The notes beneath the pieces are model-generated. The model worked only from the letters and a program-made list of their open reading frames with translations, did not search any database and was not told the origin of the DNA. The position numbers were made by a program, and so were the translations under genes. From DATJHM01 sp963777355 (GTDB lineage: Bacteria > Chloroflexota > Ktedonobacteria > Ktedonobacterales > Ktedonobacteraceae): a DNA stretch of 64,000 nucleotides. The stretch's first letter is position 1. Each line of letters starts with the position of its first letter. The stretch lies in the NCBI GenBank assembly GCA_963777355.1, contig CAVZQK010000006.1, positions 1 to 64,000 of the forward strand, read 5' to 3'. Positions 44,540 through 54,623 of this stretch are shown piece by piece.

Positions 44540-44864
44540 GAGTAATGGTTCTCCTTCTTAAACTCTCTTAGAATGTGCCTTAAGAATAGCAAGCTACCTT
44601 GCACAAATTTGTGCTCATGTGGGCACGTTCTTCGATACAAAGAGCGATCTCTTGCATCTAAAAAAACGCTAAGCTTCCCTCGCCAGTAACACCTCTCTCT
44701 CTGAATATAGAGCAATACTCCTACTTCTCTGGTTTTTATCCGACTCGGTAAAGAAGGTCCAGAACGCTTTTGGCGGAAGATTTGGTAATTTTTTCATAAA
44801 TCTTTAAGGAATCTTTGAAAAATATTCAATGTATCTCCTCTACAATGAACAATAGAGATAAGAA

Positions 44865-45626
44865 ATGAAACCTTATCTTGCTGTAAACAAAAGTAATTGG
44901 ACATATTGTTCTTTTTCTTGGATAGAACCCTGGCGGTTTGGAAAGAAGGTTCGTTTAGTGCGTTCATATCCTGAACAAACCCTTGCCCCTAACAGGTTTG
45001 GAAAGAAGGTTCGTTTAGTGCGTTCATATCCTGAACAAACTCTTGCTTCTTTAGATGAGCAAGATCTACTAGAGCAAATAGATAAGCAAGATTTACTAGA
45101 ACAAATAGATAAGAAGCAAGATCTCCTAGAGCAAATAGCGTTTCTTCCATCCGATGCTCCTTATAAAAAGGCTTCGGCAGGGCGCAATTGGCGTAAATTG
45201 CTGGGACAGTTGGGCCGCTTTGGCGTCGTTGGTGTCGTAAATACTGTTATCGATCTCTGTCTGTTTAACGCGCTCCTCTGGTTGTTTCCTACTCATAATA
45301 CTCTTGCGATACTGGCCTATAATTCAGTAGCGTATACTATTGGAGCCATAAACAGCTTTGTGCTTAATAAATATTGGACTTTCCAACGAAAACACGCGAC
45401 CACTTCCGGTGAGGTGCTGCGCTTTGTCCTGACTACCGCCGCTGGTATTCTCTGTAGTGACTTGATTCTCTGGATCGCTGGTATGCTCCTGAGTCACATA
45501 AGCGGAAATACTATCCTGTTAAATAACCTGGCTAAACTCTTGGCCGTTGGTGGTACAGTCGGTATCTCCTATCTGGGAATGCGTCTATGGGTTTTTGTAC
45601 GGCAACCTGAAGTACAAAGGCCATAG
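44865..45626 (+). CDS. GtrA-family membrane protein with repeat-expanded N-terminus
   Basis: A 253-residue protein. The C-terminal ~145 residues are a GtrA/DPMS domain with four helices (LGRFGVVGVVNTVIDLCLFN, then INSFVLNKYWTFQR), which assists flipping of polyprenyl-phosphate sugars. The N-terminal ~95 residues are unusual: RFGKKVRLVRSYPEQTLA occurs twice (20-codon unit) and DLLEQID(K)KQ three times. The SD is weak. It is followed after 45 nt by a GtrB-type glycosyltransferase, the usual partner. Confidence 0.85.
   Translation: MKPYLAVNKSNWTYCSFSWIEPWRFGKKVRLVRSYPEQTLAPNRFGKKVRLVRSYPEQTLASLDEQDLLEQIDKQDLLEQIDKKQDLLEQIAFLPSDAPYKKASAGRNWRKLLGQLGRFGVVGVVNTVIDLCLFNALLWLFPTHNTLAILAYNSVAYTIGAINSFVLNKYWTFQRKHATTSGEVLRFVLTTAAGILCSDLILWIAGMLLSHISGNTILLNNLAKLLAVGGTVGISYLGMRLWVFVRQPEVQRP
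44935..45140 (+). repeat. Two sets of in-frame tandem repeats in the gtrA-like gene
   Basis: A 46-nt identical segment (44935-44980 and 44995-45040, 60-nt period) is followed by three 27-30-nt units around AGATCTACTAGAGCAAATAG (45057-45140). All periods are multiples of three, so the frame is kept. Confidence 0.88.
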
Positions 45627-45671
45627 TTAAAAGCTCTAAAGGCTATAAAAGGCTATAAAGGTACGAAAATT

Positions 45672-46453
45672 ATGCATACATTTAAGGTTTCTGTAAACAA
45701 TGAATCGCTCGATGAAGAGGTGCAACACAGCCTCTCTGTAATATTGCCTGCCTATAACGAAGAAGAGGTCATTTTTGATACGGTTAGCACGGTCCTCCAG
45801 GCCCTTGAGTCGTGGCGTATTGATTATGAGGTCATTGTCGTCAATGATGGGAGCGTTGACCGTACCGGCCCTCTTCTTGCCGAACTGGCCGAGCGGATTC
45901 CTCGCTTGCACGTTATTACTCACCCTACCAATAAAGGCTATGGTGCAGCCCTGATTACTGGTTTTGCCGCCGCTAAGAAAGAGCTTAGCTTCTTTATGGA
46001 TTCCGATGGCCAGTTTTCTATCGATGAGCTCTACCAGTTTCTCCCTTTTGCCAGTAGCTACGATGCCGTTATCGGCTACCGCTTGCAGCGCCAGGACCCC
46101 TGGATTCGCAAGCTGAATGCCTGGGGCTGGAAACAGGTGGTTGCTCTCGTGCTCGGTGTCCGCGTCCGTGATATCGATTGTGCCTTCAAACTCTATCACA
46201 CAGATTTCTTGCACCATCAACAACTGGAGACGCAGGGTGCAATGATTAACGCCGAAATTCTCTACAAGCTCCAGCGGGAAGGTGGCCGCATCAAGCAGAT
46301 CGGCGTCCATCATCTCCCTCGCCAGGGTGGTAAACCAACCGGTGCCAATATCAAAGTCATCATCCGCGCCTTCCAGAACTCTTGATTTTCTCCCGCAAAT
46401 GGCGCAGCCAGGTGGTCCCTCAGCGCATTCCCGAAACTATTCCCAGCCGTTAA
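45672..46453 (+). CDS. Family-2 glycosyltransferase (GtrB/DPM1-like), C-terminus frameshifted
   Basis: A polyprenyl-phosphate glycosyltransferase with the GT-A fold: SVILPAYNEEEVI, VIVVNDGSVDRTG (metal/nucleotide site), HPTNKGYGAALITG and MDSDGQFS. As written the frame stops at 46385 after 237 residues, at RAFQNS. Adding one G at 46376 gives RAFQELLIFSRKW and an ending at 46453, matching the usual family tail. The GtrA-like gene upstream is its functional partner in loading a lipid-linked sugar. A terminator hairpin follows. The break is a single base and may be technical. Confidence 0.87.
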
Positions 46454-46480
46454 TATATCCTCTCTTTGTTCTTTAGGAAG

Positions 46481-46523
46481 GAAGCGACTTTACTACTCTC
46501 TATGTGGCAAAGTCGCTTCTTTT
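46481..46523 (+). terminator. Intrinsic terminator of the GtrA-GtrB operon
   Basis: GAAGCGACTTT (46481-46491) pairs with AAAGTCGCTTC (46509-46519) across a 17-nt loop, followed by TTTTAT. Confidence 0.8.
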
Positions 46524-46577
46524 ATTTGAATTTCTTCTTGTTTTCATGCCATTTCTGTTTTTTCTCTTTATTTTCTT

Positions 46578-46757
46578 CTACCTGAATAGTCACAAGGCTA
46601 TGTACATGTGGTGTATATTGTGCTAAAATTAACAAATAGGGTAGGAAAGTTATTTTTCTATGTGTTGCTACCTGAATAGGCACAAGGCTATGTACATGTG
46701 GTGTATATTGTGATAAAATTAACAAATAAGGTAGGAAAGCTGTTTTCTATGTGTTGC
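46578..46757. repeat. 90-bp tandem repeat, two copies
   Basis: Copy one (46578-46667) and copy two (46668-46757) both begin CTACCTGAATAG and share CACAAGGCTATGTACATGTG and most other bases, with a few substitutions. The element is non-coding; a 67-codon frame across it only translates the repeat. Confidence 0.85.
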
Positions 46758-47036
46758 GAGCTTAATTTCATATACAGGTCGAGCGTATAGCGAACCTACA
46801 CTCATCAAGCTAGGCTATGCCTTTGAGCAGTTACTACAAGCCCGACGCGCCCCCACATACCTCGCTACCACACCATAAGTGCTCTGACCATCAGGAAGGG
46901 GAAAATTCTGTAGGGCAGATCGGCTTGGCCGTCTCCGGTTCGCCTATCACCCTCTCACCGGATGTCACTCTCCTTCAAAAGAGGGCAGGCGGTCACGATA
47001 CTAAAGCTCTGACAAATTTCATCAGAAGGGGCAACC
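46758..47036. repeat. Non-coding region with dispersed repeat copy 2
   Basis: 46910-46970 resembles 14464-14524 (GTAGGGCAGATCGGCTTG and onward). The rest holds no gene with an SD or recognisable product. Confidence 0.45.
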
Positions 47037-48168
47037 TTAATAGTGATTGGAGTTATTTGGTCCATTTCTTTGCTGCGTTATGCCATTCTGGCTTCTAAGA
47101 AGGCCATCATGCAATCTTTTTACTGAGAGCATTAATGCGTCCACATCTGTCCCACTTTGTCTCAGGGCCAAAGGTTGCTGTGGTGCGAATGAGGCATGCT
47201 GGATAATTTCTTCATTTGCTGCAATGGCCGTCTGTAGTTGCTGAAGCGTGTGTTCATTGTACTGAGAATGTTGTAAGCGTGTCCAGAGCGAGTTAAACAC
47301 ACCGACGAGAGGCCAGAGTACTTTCGAGGATGGGTAGGGAATACGTGCATTAATCTGTCCATTGGTGGCATCCACATGGGCCTGGATAAGTTGTTGGATA
47401 CTTTCTTCCAACGCCTGCTTTTCCTTTTCTACAAGTACATGCTGTTCTGACAGCGCATGCTCAACCGTTGCCACCATCTCTGCTCGATTGGCTCGATTGT
47501 TTGCCTTTAGCGTGCTACTCACCCAGAGGGCGAGCACAGCAGCCACAATGAGTTGAATGTAACCGGGCGTGCAATTATTAAAATCAGCTGCGTCTGTAGA
47601 ATTGTACCCAGGGTTTGTGTATGGGGCTGATAGAGGAGATGAGCGATGATAAACGCGGAGTTTAAGAGAGCACAATAAATACACCCTGGATAGGCAGAAG
47701 CGAAACGGCGATGAGTTCACCCATGATAAATATATCATAGAGTGGGATATCCGTCAGGCCGAGCTGGCCAGCTGATAAAATCGAAAGCACCAAACCAGAC
47801 TCAAAGACAAGCACAAGCAAAGAACTTCCTATTTTTACTTTTCCTAGTTTGTGACTACTAAGGCACAAATCACCATGAAGATAGAAAAAAAGCTTGAGTA
47901 GAGTGCGGTCCGGGTTGTGGAAAATGCTGCTGGGAGGACAAGGACTAAAAAAGGCCAGATAAAATAAGCCAATCGTACTCAGTAAACGGGCCCGCCGATC
48001 TGCTTCTCGCTTGACAAAACTAGCCCCTTTTTCTGGCCTGGGGGGCATCGTCAGGCGGAACCACCAGCCAAATGTACGTTCCAACCAGTCTTTGTCATTC
48101 AAATTCACTTTGTTCAAGAATTCAGGCTGCTGTGAACCTGCTTCGTTTGTGGAGAGAGAATCATTCAT
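47037..48168 (-). pseudogene. Broken paralogue of the HAMP-type membrane sensor
   Basis: The pieces follow the layout of the sensor at 5.4 kb: an N-terminal WLERTFGWWFRLTMPP region, RRARLLSTIGLFYLAF, helices, then YIQLIVAAVLALWVSSTL and a coiled HAMP-like stretch (ATNGQINARIPYP). They are spread over different frames. Breaks are visible near 47960 (T-run), near 47845 (around ACAAACTAGG) and near 47660, so at least three frameshifts are needed to read one protein. GGAGG lies 11 nt before the original ATG. The number of breaks argues for a true pseudogene more than the single-base cases elsewhere. Confidence 0.75.
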
Positions 48169-48269
48169 GTTGTGCCAAACCTCCATACTTTCTACGTAGT
48201 CTTTTTATTGAGTAAAAGACTGCCCACGAAGTGCTAAAACATACTAAATATGTTTTTTGCTAAGTACCT

Positions 48270-48889
48270 TTACGAAATCGTAATGATATGTTGACTGACT
48301 AAAAAGCGTAATACCTCATTGATTGTAGTGTGAGAAAGTCGATCACTGAGCATAAATTGTAAATCTTGCACAGAGCGTTGCCCATCTATCAATTGCCAGA
48401 CTAGGTAAATTGCTTGCCGTTGCTCGTAGGGCCAGGTACGCAGGCGTATCCAGTTCAGACGCGCAACAATCTTTGGGATGCTATGCAGGGGTGCCGATGA
48501 TGGATATGGGTATTACTAGGTGTTCTAGATAGAGGTGGAGGAGTGACAGGAGAAAACAGGAAAACCCGGTGACGTCGACGACGATATCACCGGTGTTGTC
48601 GTAGATGTTGAGGTCGAGGTTGATTGAGTGAATTTCCACTCAAATGGTCCATGCTCATCATCCATGCGCGCTATCAGATCTTTTGCAATCCGATATGGCG
48701 GATTCCCCTTTTCTTGAAGAGAACAGAAAGTCACAACGCCATCCACAAGCTGTAATGATACGATACTGTTTTCGGCATTCCCGGAATGCTCTTCAATCGC
48801 GCTTGCAGTGTTCCACTGGCTTTGTAGGCTTTAAAAAGCTCCAGGCTGAAAACAAGACCAATGCTAGCATCAATGCTATTTAAATCCAT
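48270..48889 (-). pseudogene. Broken DUF4388-like protein with C-terminal helical domain
   Basis: GAGGGG lies 8 nt before the ATG at the right end. The first frame reads LFKAYKASGTLQARLKSIPG. A shift (one G short in CCGGGAA) then gives IVSLQLVDGVVTFCSLQEKG and WKFTQS plus a Ser/Thr-rich linker, and after further breaks the ending reads WPYEQRQAIYLVWQLIDGQR and then FLVSQHIITIS. The middle resembles DUF4388 domains and the end a small winged or PqqD-like module of the type common in these bacteria. Family call is tentative; the broken state is clear. Confidence 0.6.
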
Positions 48890-50084
48890 CTATTTTGCCC
48901 CTCAACAAGATTGTGCCAGCGAAAATACAAAGAATTTGGGAATACTCCCAATCTGCCAGAAAGGAGTTACCCCTAAGTCATAGCTTTTGTATATATATGC
49001 CAATAATTTGGTACAGGCCCTCTTTCGATTTCTTATGCATAGAAGACGGAGAGTATAGCCTGGGGACCGCAACATCCATCTTCCACACACTAGAGTTTGC
49101 CTAACGCAAGCAGCGCGGAGGAATCAAAAAATACTAACATGAAGAGACACTTATGAAAGCATTTCATCTTTCAGGATGAAAAATATCACATTGCAAAATT
49201 TATCACGTATTATGTAATGTGAGAGTGAATTGATAGTATACGCACCTATACTACATACTATCTAATCCCATAACAAAAAAAAATAAGAGAGCAGATACAA
49301 TTGATTGATTAATAAGATGCCTTAAGAAGGGTAGCATGTTTTACACTTACGAGTCAATATTTTTAAGGAAAAATCCTTATTCTTTATGACTTTTTTATAC
49401 AGCTAACATACTATCTATATATCCATTTTATAAACCAGCGATCCAGTATGCACACAACCACGACGGTGCTTTTCAGATGACTGTGTTCACTTCTTAAGAA
49501 TTCTCCAATACTGCCGATAGATAAGTATGTATAGGTAATATCACTTCTCTCCCAGGCTCTTTCTGAAACTGTATGATCGCAGGCACTATCGCCCTCCCTC
49601 AAAAATGTTTCTGGGAGAGGGGTATACTACCCCACAAAAAAAGAGCAGAAGACTTTTTAGCAGCGAAAATAATGAAACCTTTTTGTAATCTTCCAGCAAA
49701 TGCAAAATGTTTTCTCTCATTCACCGTTTCGCTAGAGCTTTCATGTAGGGTTCGCTCTACCTGCATCATTTTTCAGTGTAGGGTTCAATCCGCTTTCCAG
49801 GCTACTTATGTATAGTTTGCATCGTATGTATAGTTCCTGCGCACAATCCTTTGTTTTCATCTCTCATAAAAACTTGTTGTTTTGGCTGCAATATCTATAC
49901 GCAAAACGCTTTTCCTGCCTGCATACGAGAAAAATGTAGGGTATCTCTTCTCAATGTAGTATGTTGTGTAGCCTTAAATTCAGGTCCCAGGCCGTTTATG
50001 CATACTCCGTATAGTTTGCCTCTGAAAAATTCTGGAAAGGAAGAAAAATACTGATTACCCTGACCTGTAGGAAGAGGAGTCTTG
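48890..50084. other. 1.2-kb AT-rich region without a supported gene
   Basis: No frame has both an SD and a recognisable product. The motif GTATAGTTTGC occurs twice (near 49810 and 50011) next to GTAGGGT words (49748, 49781, 49937), hinting at degenerate repeats. No RNA gene recognised. Confidence 0.4.
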
Positions 50085-50171
50085 ATGACAAGTCCTATAT
50101 TCTCATTTACCATGCGGAAACAAAGAAATCAAAAAAAAGAAAGTATCGAAGAAATATTAATAGAAAGATAA
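50085..50171 (+). CDS. Possible 28-codon leader ORF
   Basis: GAAGAGGAGTCTTG precedes the ATG, one of the best SDs in this region. The frame encodes 28 residues rich in Lys, Arg and Glu and stops 3 nt before the ATG of the HEAT-like gene, which itself has no SD. It may be a translationally coupled leader peptide, or the detached N-terminus of the damaged gene. Confidence 0.35.
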   Translation: MTSPIFSFTMRKQRNQKKESIEEILIER

Positions 50172-50174
50172 TAT

Positions 50175-52726
50175 ATGACGCCCAAACAACTTCTACAAGA
50201 ATGTGAGCAGCTAACGCACAATGGCCGTATGTGTCGCATGGTTGAACTCGGTCAATTAGCTGCCAGTGATGCCACGATCCGTGAGACCCTCACTCTTCTT
50301 GCCCAGGGTGACATATACCAGCGTGTCCTGGCAACCCAGGCCTGCTACGGCAGCCGCAACTCCGCTTATGCATTACATGCGCTCTCTGATCCCTCGCGTA
50401 GTGTACGTTCTCTCGCGCCTGGCCTTACTGCCGTGATCTGTAACGACGCCGAACTGCAAGCGGTGCTCAATATCCTGCCCCTGGATATGAGAGTCACTCT
50501 CTTACGCCGCCTTCATCAGCGCCAGAGATACGTTCCAATAGATGCGCACCTTGAGTTTCTTGCTATGCAGAACAGCGCTGAGCTAAAATTGCTTCTCTCC
50601 TTCGGTTCGCGCTCAGCAGTTGTACGCTATTTTAACCTGCTGAGCGAGCAGTTTGACCAGGTTACCCTGTCGCGTTTAGCCAGACGTTATCCCGATCTGG
50701 TAATTGCATTCTTGCGCATACGCGCTACGGCCAACGAAACCATCGATCCTCGCCTCATCATTCAGGTCAACACTGTCCTCCCCCTACTTTCTCAGAATCT
50801 ACCTGATCAGACACTCGATCTGATAAAAACACTGCTCAATGTTGTTCCATTCGCACGCTTGAACCTTCAACCTCTTCTTCGCCTACGCCCAAATGAGATC
50901 GCTGACCTGCTCCTCCAGGCCAATGAGCAGTCTACGCTAAGCTTTGACGCCGTTGCACCTCGTTTGACCACCGAACGTCTTCTGGCCCTGTTCACACGCT
51001 ATTCGCGCAATATTAGTACACGTTGCTTTGGAAAACTCAGCATCCAGCAGCGCCTTGCACTCACAATGCCTGTGAACGCGGCTGGCGCAACGCGGAAGGT
51101 ATCCTGCCCTATTCTCTTGTCGCGCTCCTGCCAACTGCTCAACGTCTTCAAGAGGGTCGCCGCCATCTGTCTCTGCCTGTCCTGATCTCACGCCCACAAG
51201 AACGCCTCCCCTATACCGCTTTTCTCCCCTGGGAGGAAGCTCGCGCTTTTCTTGATACTCCCTTGCGCTCTCCTGATGCCGATCTGCGTGGGATTACTCT
51301 CAAAACCTTGATTGGCACAACTCGCTATCAGCGCAACCATCTCGCCAATGTTCTCCAACTAGTGCGCCAACGTCGCAACGAACAAGATCCGGTGCGACGT
51401 GAGATACTGACAGCCCTCGCCGCTCTTCCTCACAGCATCTGGCAAGCTGCGCATCTCGATGATCTCGCCCAGATCATTCGCGATGCCCTCAACGCCGCAG
51501 ACCTCTCGCCAGCTACTGCCCAGGCAGTCGAACGCCTTGTCGTCTATCTTTTCCCATTCCATGCTGAATGGTCGGCAGCTCAAATGGCTATTGTCTATCG
51601 TGAACGAGGCCGTATTAGTGTCTTTCAACTCGACACCTATCTCTCTGAAAGCGATATTCGCCGCATCGCTCCCTTCCTTACTCCCATTCTGCAATCCTGG
51701 CAGAGACGAGAGAACGAGGGGCTCCTGGTGGCTCTTGCCCAGGCTCTGGGGAAACGGCTGAGTGTTTTTGACGAGCTAGTGGATCTTCTCGAAGCTATTC
51801 TCAACGATACACGGAGTTATGGAAACGCCAATTTGATCCTTCATCTGTTTCTGAAGCATCGGCGTGAGCGTGCCTCTCTGCTTATACCTGGACTTTTAAG
51901 GCAGGACGAAAGCAGTATTCTGCTTTCATGCGTCTATATCTATGTGCATCGCCATCGCCAGAGTCTCATTACGCCTTTCCTGGGTCAACGCGCCTATAGA
52001 GGCAGATTTAGCAGCGGTCAGACCCGCTTTGTCCTGCCTCTGCAAAATGGTTTTTATCGCTGGACCCCCACGCAACAGGAGATATTCGCGCACACCCTCT
52101 TGGAGATTGTTAGCAAAAACGATCAGAATTGTGCTGTTTATGAATTGATTTCTACCATCCGTCTTCTTGCACTCATGCCTGCTATCAATCCCATCCATAT
52201 CATCCCGTTTGCTAGCGACGAACGCCAGCCAGTACGAGATACCGCCCTACGTGCCCTCGGACTCTTGAGCTGGCGAGGGCGTTCCCACGCTGCTTGAAGC
52301 TTTGAACGATGAACGTGCCCGTATCGCAATCTATGCTCTGCGTCAGGCGCTTATCTCTATGCCCCGTCAGGATGCGCTTCATTTGTTACGCGCAGTTCCA
52401 TTTACGCAGGTGACAGTAGCCAAAGAAGTGGTACGTTTAATAGGCCACCTCTCCTCGGAAGTCGCTTACCGCGAACTACTCAGTCTGGAAACCCGCGATT
52501 TGCACCGCGATGTCCGCGTCGCCTTGTTCCGCGCCCTCTGGTCATACTCAGAGCGAACTGAGACCTGGGAAGTCTTTACCCGTGCGGCGCAATCGCCCGA
52601 AGCAGCCCAGGCGCGAGGCGTCATCCATATCCCAGAGGATGGTATGTCACCAACCGCCCAGCGCCGCTTAGCCACTTTAACCGCCACCCTTTTGACACAT
52701 CCTGAACCGGAGGTGCGTATAGCAAC
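50175..52726 (+). pseudogene. Large helical-repeat (HEAT-like) protein, frameshifted and truncated
   Basis: Three consecutive frames encode one alpha-helical repeat protein of about 850 residues (ISTRCFGKLSIQQRLAL continues as ACERGWRNAEGILPY; LRALGLL continues as EGVPTLLEALNDERARIAIY). The first break is near 51060-51065 (a T appears to be missing before ACAATGCC), the second near 52270. Repeated short helices with Leu/Arg patterns and phrases such as ERQPVRDTALRALGLL are typical of HEAT/ARM scaffolds. The C-terminus is lost: after PEPEVRIA near 52726 the frame runs into the complement of the DUF2207 remnant. Function unknown; decayed copy. Confidence 0.75.
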
Positions 52727-53455
52727 TCACCCAGTATCGCCCGGCGGCGTGGTTACGCCCAATCCTGCCAATTGTAGTGCATTAGGGGAGGGACGACGAT
52801 AACGGCGATAGTATCTGAGCGTAATTTGCATGATCCGAAAACTGCAATAAGCAGCCCCAAAGGGATCATAAAGGGCAATAACTTGATACTGAGTTCCTGG
52901 GAAAAGTTGCCAGCGAGGTTCATTGCTGACCAGGCCGGGATGAAATCGTAGCCCCAGCTCAAGAGCTTGATCCGCGCCAAGATTGGCGGCACGATAGACG
53001 GCCTGTCCCGGAGAGGTGCTGACACTTGCACTCCCCTGATCGACTTCTGGGGTTTGCATGAGAGAGGCGTTTTGAGGATAGCTGATGTTGATCGTAGAAG
53101 AACTAATAGGGTAACTATGCTGCAAAGGTAATGGCTTCCAGTCAACCAGATCTTGCTGAGGATGTTTTTGCACAATTCCCTTTATTTCGTATGTCAGGGT
53201 AAACGTATGGGTTGATTCAGGTTGGGCGAGAAAATGCCAGGTAATTTTTACCGGATTACGATAGTCAACTTCGTACTGACCGGTTGCTGTACCCTGGCTC
53301 ATGTCTTGTTGATCCATGCTTGTTGAAATAATGTTGATGCCGTCGGTATTATCAGTGGGCAGTTCACGAATGACAAACGAAAATGTTCCCCCGCTGAAAT
53401 GGAAGACTTCGGTCTCGGTGACATGTAACGTATTATCAGCGGTAATCGGTGCCAC
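52727..53455 (-). pseudogene. DUF2207 membrane protein remnant
   Basis: The N-terminal part (TLHVTETEVFHFSGGTFSFV and onward to YRAANLGADQALELGLRFHP) is the outside domain of DUF2207 proteins. The signal peptide is missing. The membrane helix is in another frame (KLLPFMIPLGLLIAVFG), and the frame then returns with RRYRRPSPNALQLAGLGV, so two compensating shifts flank the helix. The protein stops right after TPPGD, where the family normally continues for hundreds of residues. The stop lies exactly at the junction with the HEAT-like pseudogene. Clearly non-functional. Confidence 0.7.
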
Positions 53456-53631
53456 ACAAATATCTGGAGGAGTATGTATCCCGGTTTATCTTTTCTACTC
53501 TAGCTTGCATGTGAGGTATTTCACCTTTCACTTGCAGCATTTCTCTCTTGCTTGTATACTACTTTTGTGGCAAGAGAGAAATTTGTAGCGTTCTTTTTCA
53601 GCTTATTTGTTGTATAAGAGGAGCAAACGCT

Positions 53632-54567
53632 ATGCCTTTTTCTTCCGAAACACTTCCTCTTCAGCAGCTTTTTAGAGATCGTTACTTTATCGTCAGTAAG
53701 ATCGGCGTGGGTGGCTTTGGCTCTGTCTACAAGGCCATAGATGAATTATGCGGGAATCGTCTCGTTGCTCTCAAAGAAGTGCGTTTACAGGGGCTAACCC
53801 CTCAGGCATTAAGTGAAACTACTGCCGCCTTTCAGCGGGAAGTTACCCTCTTATCGCAGCTCAATCACCCCAACCTTCCACGCTTCTATGAACACTTTCA
53901 ACTCCCTGAAGCCTGGTATCTGGTGATGGACTTTATTGCAGGAGAAACCCTTGAAGACTATCAGTGCAAATCTCCCAACAAGACCCTGCTACTCAGTGAG
54001 ACCCTTGCCATTGGCATTCAACTTTGTGTCGTTCTGGAGTATCTGCATGCGCAACAACCGCCTATCGTTTTTCGCGATCTTAAACCTGCCAACATTATGC
54101 GTACTCCTACTGGACAGCTCTACTTGATCGACTTCGGCATTGCCCGCTATTTTAAGCCCGGCCAGACCAAAGATACCGTCGCGCTTGGCTCTCTCGGTTA
54201 TGCTGCCCCGGAACAATATGGCAAAGCACAGACTACGCCACGCGCCGATATCTACAGCCTGGGAGCCATCTTGCACCAGTTGCTGACGGCAAAAGATCCT
54301 TCTGAAGCACCCTTTCGCTTTCTCCCGCTTCGCCCTAAAAATCCTCAATCTATCACCCCTGGCTCTCTTACAACAAGCATGGTAGATGAGTTAATGCACA
54401 AACTTGAAGTACTGATTTCTGATATGCTTGCTATGGATGTCAACAAAAGACCGGTAAATGTTTCTTATGTGAAACAGGAATTACAGGTGATAAGCACACT
54501 CTGGTCTGAGATTCACAAGAGCTTCTGGCGACCAAAAATGGGTTATACCCCAACAGTACGCAGGTAA
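53632..54567 (+). CDS. Hanks-type Ser/Thr kinase with an FRD catalytic loop
   Basis: A 311-residue cytosolic kinase with no membrane segment. Glycine loop KIGVGGFGSVYKA, catalytic Lys48 (VALKEV), DFG at 167-169 and APEQ are intact. The catalytic loop reads VFRDLKPANIM: the usual His is Phe147, while catalytic Asp149 and Asn154 remain, so activity is likely. The C-lobe ends shortly after KRPVNVSYV. GAGGAG lies 8 nt before the chosen ATG; a longer upstream frame has no SD. Single gene after the degraded region. Confidence 0.9.
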   Translation: MPFSSETLPLQQLFRDRYFIVSKIGVGGFGSVYKAIDELCGNRLVALKEVRLQGLTPQALSETTAAFQREVTLLSQLNHPNLPRFYEHFQLPEAWYLVMDFIAGETLEDYQCKSPNKTLLLSETLAIGIQLCVVLEYLHAQQPPIVFRDLKPANIMRTPTGQLYLIDFGIARYFKPGQTKDTVALGSLGYAAPEQYGKAQTTPRADIYSLGAILHQLLTAKDPSEAPFRFLPLRPKNPQSITPGSLTTSMVDELMHKLEVLISDMLAMDVNKRPVNVSYVKQELQVISTLWSEIHKSFWRPKMGYTPTVRR

Positions 54568-54623
54568 AATCTCTCACTTTTCTTCCACTTCAAGCCGGAG
54601 AGATACGTTGTTTTGTAAAGAGG

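Noticed and set aside
44935..45140. CRISPR-like repeats
   Set aside because: Repeats are in-frame parts of a coding gene with no spacers.
46522..46725. 67-codon leftward frame in the 90-bp repeat
   Set aside because: Only translates the tandem repeat; no SD.
46817..47098. 93-codon frame
   Set aside because: Runs through a dispersed non-coding repeat into the sensor pseudogene; no recognisable product.
49573..49815. 80-codon frame in the AT-rich region
   Set aside because: No SD, biased toward Cys/Ser/Phe and nothing recognisable.
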